A DNA stretch of 64,000 bases. Origin: Heracleum sosnowskyi (lineage: Eukaryota; Streptophyta; Magnoliopsida; Apiales; Apiaceae). This document shows positions 33,782 to 44,198 of the stretch, piece by piece. Location: assembly GCA_030848705.1 (NCBI GenBank), contig CM061243.1, positions 8,953,044 through 9,017,043 of the forward strand, in the 5' to 3' direction. The translations under genes and the position numbers were made by a program. Within the stretch, counting starts at the first letter, position 1; each line of letters starts with the position of its first letter. Below the pieces are notes generated by a model. The model was not told where the DNA came from, searched no databases, and saw only the letters and a list, made by a program, of their open reading frames with translations.

Positions 33782-34584
33782 TGTTGTGGAATAAAAACGT
33801 GCTTATGAATTTAATGCGAGGGTTTAATGAGCTTCGAGCTTTAATGGCTGCACTTGTGTTTCGAGACTAAATCGGTCCTCACAAGATGCCTACGTATCTC
33901 AAATCGTTATTGAGAATCAAGCCAAAGACGTAGTTCTTGGTGTTGCCCTCGGGGCTATGGCGACAGGGGCACACCAAGGACGTAGTGACTTGTATGTCCT
34001 TATTCAAGGATGAAGTCTAAAACGTAGTTCTAGGGGTGCCTTTGTGGCTTGTTGCGCCTTCGAGGCGTTGTGACGTATGGAGCTGTGCCCAAAACGTAGT
34101 AGGTGACATATGGAGCTCTGTCCAAAACGTTGTAGATGACGTATGGAGCTGTGTCCAAAACGTAGTAGATGACGTATGGAGCTGTGTCCAAAACGTAGTA
34201 GATGACGTATGGAGCTGTGTCCAAAACGTAGTTCTGATTGTAGGATCAGGGTCCTTATATAGGCGTCTAGAGCCTAGTATTTATGGTATGTTTAGGAGTC
34301 TTAGCGAATAAGTCTCCTTATTGATAATGGATAAACATTGTATTTCTTGCAGGATAAGTCTTTTCCTTGTTGATAAAGACTATGACTCATTAATTGCCTT
34401 TAATTGGGATTCCAGATCCTTCTTTGATGAATTTACCATATTTTGGACTCTTTTTATGAGCTGTATATTTTCCCTATTTATTAATTACGAAATTAATAAA
34501 TAATCTGGGTTTTGGGCCTTAAATACTTGGCCTTTCCAAAGAATCAGCAATTATATTTCTATAATTACTTTTCTATCCATATCA
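33782..34584 (-). repeat. 3' LTR of the Tat element
   Basis: It is 803 bp and contains five 33-bp repeats (34072-34233; core GACGTATGGAGCTGTGTCCA). Because 33 is a multiple of 3, open frames arise on both strands there, which I regard as artefacts. Confidence 0.95.
34072..34233. repeat. 33-bp tandem repeat in the LTR (3' copy)
   Basis: Units start at 34072, 34105, 34138, 34171 and 34204. The last three are almost identical and the first two are diverged. The same array is in the other LTR at 42150-42311. Confidence 0.95.
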
Positions 34585-34597
34585 TTTGCCCCCCAAC
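34585..34597 (-). promoter_or_regulatory. Polypurine tract of the Tat element
   Basis: Minus-strand GTTGGGGGGCAAA directly abuts the 3' LTR. Confidence 0.85.
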
Positions 34598-36152
34598 TTC
34601 TGGGAAAATCTCCTTGGGGTTTTCGTAGAAGTTATAACGTGTTTTCCCTCAAAAATTTCCATTTTTAAGGGCATTTTCGACCTCAAATTAGGTCATTTTC
34701 GACCTCCTTTTCGACCAGGAAACAAGTCATTTTCGACCTCAAATTCGACCAGGAAACATGTCATTTTCGACCTGAAATTCGACCTGGATTTCGACCTCGA
34801 CTGGAGTGAGGTCGAATGTTTCGACCTCGATTTTTAAGTCTTTTTCGACCTCGAGCCTTCGACCTCGATCAAGCCTTTTTTCGACCTCGATTGGTCCCAG
34901 GTCGATGGTTTCGACCTCGATTTACCAGTCATTTTCAACCTCGGTCGTTCGACCTCGATCCAACCTTTTTCGACCAGGATTTTCAGGTCATTTTCGACCT
35001 GGGTCATTCGACCTTGATCCCTCATACTTTCGACCTCAAATTGGTGTGAGATCGAATGCCTCGAGCTCATTTTCTGGGCCATTTTCGACCTCGAGCCTTC
35101 GAACTCGATCCAGGGTCTTTTCGACCTTAGATCTTTAATTTTTGTGCCTTATTTTGGTGCAAAATCGATGGATACGACCTCGATTTCTCGTGTATTGTCG
35201 ACTTCGGTCGTACGACCTTGATTAAGGTTTTTTCGACCTAAAATCTTCAATTTTCCGTTTTTATTTGGGAGCGAAATCGATGGGTTCGACCTTGATTTCC
35301 CATGTATTTTCGACCTTGGTCGTACGACTTCGTCTTAGGGTCTTTTCGACCTCAAATCTTTTATCCTTGTTTTGCCTTGGTTTCATTCCAAATTTCATTC
35401 TTTCTTGGGCCTTAACTAGCCCAATTTTTAATTGGACTTAAATTATTCCAGCCTTGGGCCTTATTGGGCCTTATTGTTTGGGCTTCGAATTCGCCTAAGA
35501 CCCAAATTATTTGGGCTTCAATTTCTATAATCCATAAATGGATTTGTGGGCCTTAACTGGCTATAGACGGTTGCCCTTCCTTAATCGGTTGGGTTTCCAG
35601 TCACTTTGATTATAAAAGAGTGGAATTTCCACTTTATTCTTCACTTCATACTTTCAGCTTTGGGCCTTATTGGGCCTTAACTTTTTAGGCTTTGAATTCG
35701 CCCGAGCCTCGAATTATTTGGGCTTTTTCTGGGTTTAAAATGGCTGATCGCGCTTCCCAATGTCTATGATAATGCACTAGGATTTCATAGAAGTTATACC
35801 GGTCTTTTTCGAGACTTGGGGTCTTTTTATCCCTTACCTGGGACTTACCACCCCTTTTTGGGGATTTTAATATACACTAGTGTTTCTCTAGTATCGTCTT
35901 GGTGTAAAGTGTGGAGCGACCTACACATTTACGACGATTTTGCCTTATTCGAGGCTAACTTGTCATTTGCATAAGCCTCTTACGTCTTATACCATCTTGT
36001 TTTGGCTTCAAGCCTTTCATATCGAATGATGGAGTTTGGACTGAATGTCTTAGGTTTATGGGGTTTCAACCCTTACATAATATTCAAGTTTAAAAACTTG
36101 GATTGGTTTTATCAAACCTTATTTCTAGTAGTGAATCCATTCAGGAAACACT
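34598..36152 (-). other. 3' non-coding region of the Tat element with TTTTCGACCTCGA repeats
   Basis: From about 34676 to 35360 a degenerate repeat of the words CATTTTCGACCTCGA / TTCGACCAGGA recurs more than 20 times. A second block (about 35404-35750) is rich in GGGCCTTA and TTGGGCTTCGAATTCGCC words. Frames crossing it are repeat-driven and have no recognisable domain. Confidence 0.85.
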
Positions 36153-37675
36153 TTAAACATAGTAAACTTTCAAGTTTGCAGCATGCCAAGTCCTTGGCAC
36201 CTCATGCCCCTCGAGGGTTTCTAGCTTGTATGAGCCTCGACCAAATACGTTTTTAACGCGATATGGTCCTTCCCAATTTGGGGCCAACTTGCCTTTTTGT
36301 CCAACTCCGGATGCCTCAATCCTCCGGAGGACTAAATCTCCTTGTCGAAAGAATCTCTCTTTAACCCTTAGGTTGTAATAGAAAGATGCTCGTTTCTGAT
36401 GCTGAACTATCTTGGCATTTGCCTCATCTCTAACTTCATCAATCAAATCTAAGGCCAACCTCAAGCCTTCCTCATTTGTTTCTGGCTCATAAGCCTCAAC
36501 TCTTGGAGACGTGTGAGTAATCTCCACTGGAACCACTGCCTCTGCCCCATATGCCAACAGAAAGGGGGTAGCTCCAGTGGTGACTTTGCAGGTAGTACGA
36601 TATGCCCATAGTATGGGGGAGAAATTCGTCTACCCAAGTGTTTCTTGAGCGTTCAACTCTTTTCTTCAGTCCATCTAGGATAATTCGATTTGCAACCTCA
36701 GCTTGCCCATTTGCTTGAGGATGACCAACAGAGGTGAAGCGCAGTTGGATATCATTTTCTTCACAATATTTCTTGAACTCATCATTGCTAAACTGAGTTC
36801 CATTGTCCGTAACCAGGATTCGTGGGATTCCATATCTGCAAATTATACTTTCCCAGAAGAAGTGCATCACTTGTTTGGTGGTTATCTTGGCTAATGGTTT
36901 AGCCTCAATCCACTTGGTGAAGTAGTCGATTGCTACTATTAAGAATTTTCGTTGTGCACTTGCCATTGGAAAAGGTCCAAGTATATCCATTCCCCACATA
37001 GCAAATGGAATCGGTGAGTTTATGGATGTCAACATCTCTGGTGGTTGCCTAACCACCGGTGCATGCTTCTGGCACCTTTCACATTTCTTCACGTAGCTTT
37101 TAGCATCAGCAAGTATGTTTGGCCAGTAGAAACCTAGACGAGAGATTTTATGGGCAAAGGCTCTGCCCCCCAAGTGCTGCCCACAAATTCCTTCATGTAC
37201 TTCCTTTAGGGCCAATTCTGCCTCTTGAGGTCTCAAGCATTTCAGATACGGAATAATGAAAGACTTTTTGTATAGAATTCCCTCAATCAAGGCATACCTT
37301 AGTGCTCTCACATATAGCTTTCTTGCTTCTGAAGTGTCGTTGGGTAGCCACCCAGTTTCCAGATGAGCTTTGACGGGATCCATCCAACAACTAGCATCAT
37401 CAATGGGTGCTACCAACTTTCCGTTGATGCTTGGGGTCTTCAAGACTTGAAAATATACACTCTCTGCATAGTTTTCAATTTCTGAAGAAGCAAACTTAGA
37501 CAAGGCATCAGCCTTCATGTTTTCTTCCCTTGGAATGTGCTCTACATAGCATTCATCAAATTGAGTCATGATTTCTTTGACGAGCTTTAAGTATTTGGCC
37601 ATGATTTCATCTCTGGCTTCAAACTCCCCATTCACTTGGGAGACCACTAGCCTCGAGTCTCCACATACTTTCAGA
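36153..37675 (-). pseudogene. pol: Tat pol, 3' part: end of second RNase H and integrase (frame broken)
   Basis: Integrase inserts the cDNA. The frame 37647-36496 begins within the last strand of the archaeal-type RNase H (VSQVNGEF). It then shows the integrase zinc-binding domain (HLGGRAFAHKI...CERCQKH) and the catalytic core with D in MDILGPF, D in VTDNGTQF and E in GQAEVANR. A frame change at about 36600-36620, next to a C-run, moves the C-terminal part to the frame 36557-36153 (YGAEAVVPVEITH...WEGPYRVK), the normal Tat integrase tail with its SH3-like end. The second break is at about 37660-37675, joining to the upstream RT frame. Confidence 0.88.
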
Positions 37676-40600
37676 GTTTAACTTTCAAGGCTCCAGCCAG
37701 CCCTAAGTCGGCTATCAGAGCTTCATATTCTGCTTCGTTGTTTGTCATTGGGAAGTCCAGTTTTAGTGCGTACTCTATGAGGAATCCATCAGGACTTTGT
37801 AGCACTAAACCGGCTCCACTTGATTTTGTTTTTGATGCTCCATCAAAATAGAGCACCCAACATTCTTTGGAGACTATTTCTTCAGCTTCCTTGTCTTCCA
37901 CTATTACTTCCTGCCCCCCGACTTCTTGGTTGTTAATGGTGCATTCAACCATGAAGTCAGCAAGTGCTTGTGCTTTTATGGCCGTTCTAGGCTTGTACTT
38001 GATGTCAAATTCCCCTAGTTCAATGGCCCATTTAATCAATCTTCCACTTACTTGAGGGCTATGCAAGATGTTTCTTAGAGCCTGATTAGTCAAGACCTCT
38101 ATCTTGTGTGCCTGGAAGTATGGACGTAGTTTTCTTGAGGCCATAATCAAGGCTAAGGTAAACTTCTCTATGGTAGAGTGGTTTATTTCTGCCCCATGTA
38201 GGATCTTGCTCACGTAGTAGATGGGTTTCTGAACCTTCAACTCTTCTTTTACCAAAACGGCTCCAAGGGCAGTATTGGATACGGCCAAGTATAGATAAAG
38301 AACCTCTCCTGGTTTTGGTTTGACCAATAGTGGTGGCTTAGCCATGTATTTCTTCAAGGCCTCAAAGGACTCTTGACTTTCAGCTGTCCATTCAAAAAAT
38401 TTCACCTTCTTAAGTGCTTTGAAGAAAGGTAAGCACTTCTCTCCTGACTTGGAGATGAATCTTCCCAATGCTGCTACTCTTCCCGTTAGTTTCTGGACTT
38501 CCTTGATAGTCCGTGGTGGTTCCATGTCTAGAATTGCTTTGATTTTGTCGGGATTAGCCTCGATTCCTCTCTTGGAAACCATCAGGCCTAAAAACTTTCC
38601 CGAGCCTACACCAAAGGCACACTTAGCTGGATTCAACATCATCTTGTGGTGCCTTAGCACTTCAAATGCCTCTCGGAGGTGCTCAATGTGATCGGCCTTA
38701 TCGAGGCTTTTGACTAACATGTCATCTACGTAGACCTCCATGGTTTTTCCAATTAGGTGTTCAAAAATTTTGTTCACCAACCTTTGGTAGGTTGCCCCTG
38801 CATTCTTAAGTCCAAATTGCATGACTAAATAACAGAAAACACCAAAGTCAGTGATGAATGATACCTTAGAGATGTCATCTTTGTGCATCTTGATTTGGTT
38901 GTATCCGCTGAAGCCATCCATGAAACTTAGCATCTCGTGCCCTGCCGTTGCATCTATTAGAGCATCAATCCTTGGTAAGGGAAAACAATCCTTAGGACAT
39001 GCATCATTCAAGTCAGTGAAGTCCACACACATCCTCCATTTCCCATTGGCCTTTTTGACCATCACTGGGTTAGCCAACCATTCTGGGAATTGAATTTCCT
39101 CAATGAAACCGGCTTCCAAAAGCTTTTCAACTTCTTGTTTTATGGCTTCAAGCCTTTCCGGAGCAAAACTTCTCTTCTTTTGTTTCACCGTCTTCCTTTC
39201 AGGATCCACATTCAGTTTGTGAGTTATCAATTGGGGATCAATCCCTGGCATGTCGGCTGATGTCCAAGCAAACACGTCATTGTTCTCTTGAAGAAAAGTC
39301 GTGAGTTTGCTTTTCAATGGCTCGGGCAGTAGTGCTCCAACATAAGTCACCTTCTCTGGTTCACCTGGGACTAAGGGAATTGGGACCAAGTCCTCGGTTG
39401 GTTTCCCTCTTCTGTCCTCATTATCACTTGTATTCATGTCTTCAATTGGGAGTACTTGCCCCCCGATTCCATCAGGCCTTAACGCGGCTACATAACAACT
39501 TCTAGCCATCTTTTGGTCTCCTCGTTCTTCTCCAATCCCATTCCTCGTTGGGAACTTGACTTTCAGATGATAAGACGAGGCAACAACCTTAAACGCATGA
39601 AGACCAGTCCTTCCAAGGATCGCGTTGTAGGTTGGAGTCGCCTTTATAACTACAAAGTTCAGCATTTGAGTGGATGTATTCATTTCTTGTCCCATGGTCA
39701 TTGGGAATTGGATAGTGCCTTCCACCTTTGACTCCACTCCATTGAACCCGTATATGGGCATATTCGAGGGTGTTAACTGAGAATCAATGTAACCCAGTTT
39801 GATAAAAGCATCGTTGAACAAGATATCCACTGAAGCTCCATTATCAACCAGGACTCTCTTTGTTTCGGAGTTGCCTATCACAGGTACTATGACAAGAGGG
39901 TCATCGTGGGGGAACTTCACCCCTTCCAAGTCAGAATCATCAAAACCTATTGACACCTCTGTTCTGGCACGCTTCGGTGCTTCTCCAACCACAGTCATTA
40001 CCTCTCGGGCATAAGCCTTTCTTGAGTTTCGGGAGGACCCAGCAGTAGTTGGCCCTCCGAAAATCATGTTGATGACTGGCCCTCGGGGCTTGGGATTTCG
40101 ATCTTGATCGTTGTCCCTTCTGTCATAATCTTTTCTTTCATAGTTCCCCCTTTGACTTCCTTGATTTCCATCCTTGGTGAATTTGCTGAGTTTTCCTCTC
40201 CGTATCAGAAATTCAATTTCATCTTTCAGTTGTCTGCAATCGTCGGTGTCGTGACCAACTTCTTTGTGGAACCGACAAAATTGGTTTTGGTTCCGTTTAG
40301 ATAGGTCAGCCCTCATTGGCTTCGGCCATTTGAGATCCTCTTCCTTTGCTATCTCCATCAGAATTTGACTCCTGGGAGTGTTCAATCTTGCATATTCTGT
40401 AAACTTTGGCCCAAAATTGCTTTTCTTGGGTGGAGAATCAGAGTCCTTTGACGTTCTGGGAAACTTTTCCTTGATGTCATACTCCTGAGTCTCTTTTCTT
40501 TTCTTTGAATTTTCACTACCGCCAGTAGTGGGTTCATACTTTCTCATGCTTTCTTCATCCTTGATATACTTTCCGGCTCTGTCTTGGAGCTTCAGCATGC

Positions 40601-40970
40601 TCTCGGGTGGATGTTTAGCTAACGACCTTTTGAAGTGGTCATCAGTAGTTCCTTGCTGCAGGGCTATCATAGCCACTCTGTCCTCTAAGTCTGGGACTTT
40701 CAGAGCCTCCCGGGTGAATCGATTGATATAGTCCCTTAGGGCTTCATTCTTTCCTTGCTGGATTGACATGAGTGATGCAGAACTTTTCTCATGAACCCTT
40801 CCACTAATGAACTGATTGATAAAAGCTTTGTTTAGTTCCTTGAATGACCCAATTGAGTTGGGAGGAAGACGGCTATACCAGCGTTGGGCCATGCCTGCCA
40901 AGGTTTGTGGAAACGCCCTACACTTGACCGCATCATTGGTCAGCTGCAACAGCAGTGCGTTGGAGAACAT
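37671..40970 (-). pseudogene. pol: Tat gag C-terminus, protease, reverse transcriptase, RNase H and second RNase H
   Basis: This is one long frame on the minus strand. First comes the gag capsid end (AQRWYSRLPPNSIGSF) and a zinc-knuckle-like CRFHKEVGHDTDDC. The protease follows with active site VDNGAS (usual D-x-G). RT carries WRMCVDFTDLNDACPKDCF, FMDGFSGYNQI and YVDDMLV. The Gypsy RNase H (IYYVSKILHGAE...) comes next. The archaeal-type RNase H (LYFDGASKTKSSGAG, then NNEAEYEALI) completes the series. The Ty3-type RNase H has N where Tat relatives usually have the first Asp (YLAVSNTALGA), perhaps a mutation. The frame is cut off from gag at about 40970 and from integrase at about 37671. Confidence 0.9.
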
Positions 40971-41826
40971 GATTTGCAGGATCTCCCGTTCCATCATAAG
41001 CCTTGATCGTGGGCATCTTGAACTTTCTGGAGATGTTGGCTTTCATGATGTCTTGAGTGAAGGGTGGTGTTGGATCATCAGGATCTCCTAAGGGCAACAA
41101 AGCAGTAGGATCACCCCTTGGGGCCTCAGCCCTATTGCTTCTTCTTGGTGGTGGATCCAAGTTGATCACCGGGGCTCTTTCTCGATTTTGTGGTCTTGCT
41201 GCCTCCTCTTCTGCCAATAACTTTTTGAGCCTTGCAGCCTCGGCTTCAAAGGACGCAAGTTTTTCCTTTGTCGTTTCTCGATTGGTTTGGGAAGAACGTC
41301 TCCTTCTCGGGGCAACATCCCTCTCATCTCCGGTTGAGTAATTCTCATCTTCGGTGTATGGACCTGAGTAGTCCTGAAAAGGGGCTCGTCTAGCTTGGGG
41401 TCCCAGACCTTGAATATATGGGGGCACATAGGCCTCGTGATAGATGGGGTTGACGCCACTACTGCCCATCGGGGGTCGAGGTGGCATACCATAAGTTGGC
41501 ATACCGAGAGTTTGGGTAGTATATTGGGGGAGATTCGTGGTGTGAAGTTGGAGACCACGTGGTGCGTTTGCAAGCAACATAGTGGTTATGATTGGTTGTT
41601 GGAGAGTGGTCTCTGGTGGATCTCGTCCATGAACAACCATTTGTAGGGGATTCGTCCCTTCAGCAGTAATCGGGACTTCCGGTCCTTGAGTGGTGGTGAT
41701 GGGGGCATTTGCCCTTTCAGCGCCAGTGATTGGCGGAGGTTGGCTCCCTTGAGTCTCCGTTGCAGAGGTAATTGGGAGTCCATCAGAAGTTTGAGGACCT
41801 CGAGTTGTTCTTCGTGTGTTTTCCAT
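40933..41826 (-). pseudogene. gag: Tat gag, N-terminal part
   Basis: It starts at ATG 41826, 21 nt after the primer-binding site. It has a P/T/Q-rich leader, an RRRRSSQTNRETTKEKL basic-to-coiled-coil segment, and the capsid start FKMPTIKAYDGTGDPANHV. At about 40970 the frame is lost and the rest of capsid continues in the next frame (FSNALLLQ). A few bases around GTTCT appear to be missing. Confidence 0.88.
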
Positions 41827-41846
41827 GGTTGATGTTGTCTTCCCAC

Positions 41847-41859
41847 AGACGGCGCCAAA
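41847..41859 (-). promoter_or_regulatory. Primer-binding site of the Tat element
   Basis: Minus-strand TTTGGCGCCGTCTGTGGGAA follows the 5' LTR directly. A TGGCGCCGTCTGTGG primer site is typical of Tat-group Gypsy elements. I leave the tRNA identity open. Confidence 0.85.
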
Positions 41860-42662
41860 TGTTGTGGAATAAAAACGTGCTTATGAATTTAATGCGAGGG
41901 TTTAATGAGCTTCGAGCTTTAATGGCTGCACTTGTGTTTCGAGACTAAATCGGTCCTCACAAGATGCCTACGTATCTCAAATCGTTATTGAGAATCAAGC
42001 CAAAGACGTAGTTCTTGGTGTTGCCCTCGGGGCTATGGCGACAGGGGCACACCAAGGACGTAGTGACTTGTATGTCCTTATTCAAGGATGAAGTCTAAAA
42101 CGTAGTTCTAGGGGTGCCTTTGTGGCTTGTTGCGCCTTCGAGGCGTTGTGACGTATGGAGCTGTGCCCAAAACGTAGTAGGTGACATATGGAGCTCTGTC
42201 CAAAACGTTGTAGATGACGTATGGAGCTGTGTCCAAAACGTAGTAGATGACGTATGGAGCTGTGTCCAAAACGTAGTAGATGACGTATGGAGCTGTGTCC
42301 AAAACGTAGTTCTGATTGTAGGATCAGGGTCCTTATATAGGCGTCTAGAGCCTAGTATTTATGGTATGTTTAGGAGTCTTAGCGAATAAGTCTCCTTATT
42401 GATAATGGATAAACATTGTATTTCTTGCAGGATAAGTCTTTTCCTTGTTGATAAAGACTATGACTCATTAATTGCCTTTAATTGGGATTCCAGATCCTTC
42501 TTTGATGAATTTACCATATTTTGGACTCTTTTTATGAGCTGTATATTTTCCCTATTTATTAATTACGAAATTAATAAATAATCTGGGTTTTGGGCCTTAA
42601 ATACTTGGCCTTTCCAAAGAATCAGCAATTATATTTCTATAATTACTTTTCTATCCATATCA
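41860..42662 (-). repeat. 5' LTR of the Tat element
   Basis: It is 803 bp and, by side-by-side reading, identical to the 3' LTR, including the 33-bp array at 42150-42311. It is followed by target duplication CCACC at 42663. Confidence 0.95.
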
Positions 42663-42667
42663 CCACC

Positions 42668-43640
42668 TAAAACACATTACAAGTTTTATATTTTCTAAGT
42701 AAAACAACTCATTTTCTAAAAATAACACGGACAACATATATAAAAAAATGATAATTTATTTTATGTAATTATAAATAAATAATTGATTACCCTTTTCGGT
42801 CAAAACATATTATATGTTTTATATTTTTTAACTTAAACAACCAATATTGTAAAAATAACACAGGCAACATATATACATATAAAAAGGTAATATAATTTTA
42901 TATGATTATAAATAAATAACTAATTGCCTTTTTAAGCACATTACCTTTTTATATTTTCTAAATAAAACAACTCCTCTTCTAACTAAAAATACCGGGGGCA
43001 ACATATACATATTAGTAATGTTATTATATTAAACTTATAAAATCCATGTTTATTATAATTTTATATAATTTTCAAATCAAATTAAATAATTAAAAAACAT
43101 ATTTATCTATCTATTTTTTTAACAAAATCCTTTTTTTCTAAAAAAACACGGGCAATTACCTTTTTCAACTAAATATGTTACATTTTCTATGTTCTATTTT
43201 TTCTTATTAAAACCCCTCCTTTATAAAAATATTACGGACAAACTCTTACTTATTTATTTTAATATTTGTAATTATGGGCAATTACTTTTTTCAACTAAAT
43301 CATGCTACTTTTCTATTTTTCCTTCCTAAAACCTTTATTTTCCAAATAAATCACGAGTAAATTGTTACTTATTTATTTTTATATCTTTAATTATTAAAAA
43401 AAACTTTAACATGCCTACTTATTTTTTGTAATTACGGACAATTACATTTTTCAACTAAAACATGTTTCTTTTTCTATTTTCCTTACTAAAACCTTTCTTT
43501 TCCATAAATATCACGGGCAAACTGTTACTTATTTATTTTAAAACATATTTTAATACCTTTATTTATTAAAAAAAGTTTAATACACCTACTTATTTTTTTT
43601 AACAAATACATTTAACAAAAAATTAAAATTAACAATTATT
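42668..43640. repeat. Helitron-body tandem repeats, right of the Tat insertion
   Basis: About seven degenerate units of 90-140 bp contain AAAACATATTA, TTTATATTTTCTAA and AAATAACACGGGCAAC (near 42721, 42855, 42990, 43142, 43230, 43345, 43505). They continue the array at 33506-33776. Confidence 0.85.
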
Positions 43641-43675
43641 AAAAGCAACATGTGCATCGCACTGGTTTTAAGCTA

Positions 43676-43861
43676 TATATAATACATGTGATGTTATAAA
43701 AATACTTTATTTAGGAATCTAATTCGAACTTAACAAATAAGTTGAATGTTGAACCGAACTCAAATCGAACACTCTAAAAGTTCAGTTATCATTGAACTAA
43801 AAATATAATTCAAACTCATGTTTAATATAATTCAAACTCATGTTTAATATAATACAAACTT
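43676..43861. other. AT-rich spacer with a 22-bp repeat
   Basis: Units of ATAATTCAAACTCATGTTTA recur about 2.5 times at 43805-43860. No gene is seen. The spacer ends where the truncated LTR begins. Confidence 0.6.
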
Positions 43862-44198
43862 CACGACATAGCTCATTCTGACTTCACGATATGGGGACTT
43901 AGACAAATCTCTGCAACTTATTTCTTTAAGGCCTTATTCACATCCTTCTGCATGAACAATTTGAACTTCTACCAGGACAATTATTTCATGGCCTATGTAC
44001 ATTCTAGGTGCAAAAAAATTACTAAGCTCATTATAAACTTGAGCATACAGAATAAATCTAAGTACATGAAAACAAGACAAGTACAATTGAGACCTATACT
44101 ATATCTCAATGATAAACTTCACAAGGTCATGTAGAGTGACATAGTCACAATGTGTAGGCTTGTTAATAGTGGTATTCAGACATGCCTTGAGCCAAACA
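43862..44198 (-). mobile_element. Truncated 3' LTR of a second post-pol-ORF Copia element
   Basis: It is clearly homologous to 420-760 and ends CCAAACA at 44198, next to polypurine tract TTGGGGGAGAT (44209-44199, minus). The far part of the LTR is missing at 43861. Confidence 0.85.

Larger units (their letters stand above)
33782..42662 (-). mobile_element. Very young Gypsy retrotransposon of the Tat type (dual RNase H)
   Basis: It is an 8,881-bp element with 803-bp LTRs (TGTTGTGG...ATATCA on the plus strand) that appear identical when read side by side. The perfect target duplication is CCACC (33777-33781 and 42663-42667). Minus-strand order is primer site, gag, protease, RT, RNase H, a second archaeal-type RNase H, integrase, long 3' non-coding region, polypurine tract. 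RT before integrase proves Gypsy. The second RNase H domain marks the Tat/Retand/Ogre group. The frames are broken at three places although the LTRs are identical. Confidence 0.95.
29197..43675 (+). mobile_element. Helitron-like element carrying MULE, Tat and tandem repeats
   Basis: The left end reads A|TCTATATTATATTATTAAAG, the usual look of plant Helitron 5' ends. The right end has hairpin arms GTGC-ATC-GCAC, then TGGTTTTAAGCTA|T at about 43651-43675. Internal tandem repeats of ~90-140 bp (33506-33776 and 42668-43640) belong to the body. Nothing encoding Rep/helicase is visible, so it is non-autonomous. Weak points are the non-canonical final CTA and the degenerate right hairpin. A second stretch resembling the 5' region (about 33572-33620, AAAGTTTTGGTCAGTCG) suggests duplication or two overlapping copies. 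Confidence 0.45.

Noticed and set aside
34030..34311. Overlapping frames with an 11-residue repeat in both strands of the Tat LTR
   Set aside because: The 33-bp tandem repeat alone creates them, and the same pair appears in the other LTR.
34586..35138. Several S/T/R/P-rich frames over the TTTTCGACCTCGA region
   Set aside because: Open on several frames and both strands at once because of the repeated word. There is no domain.
11546..43680. One giant TIR element bounded by the inverted TAGCTTAAAACC ends at 11558 and 43675
   Set aside because: The two ends are Helitron-type 3' termini in opposite directions, no shared target duplication was found, and unrelated nested elements fill the interval.
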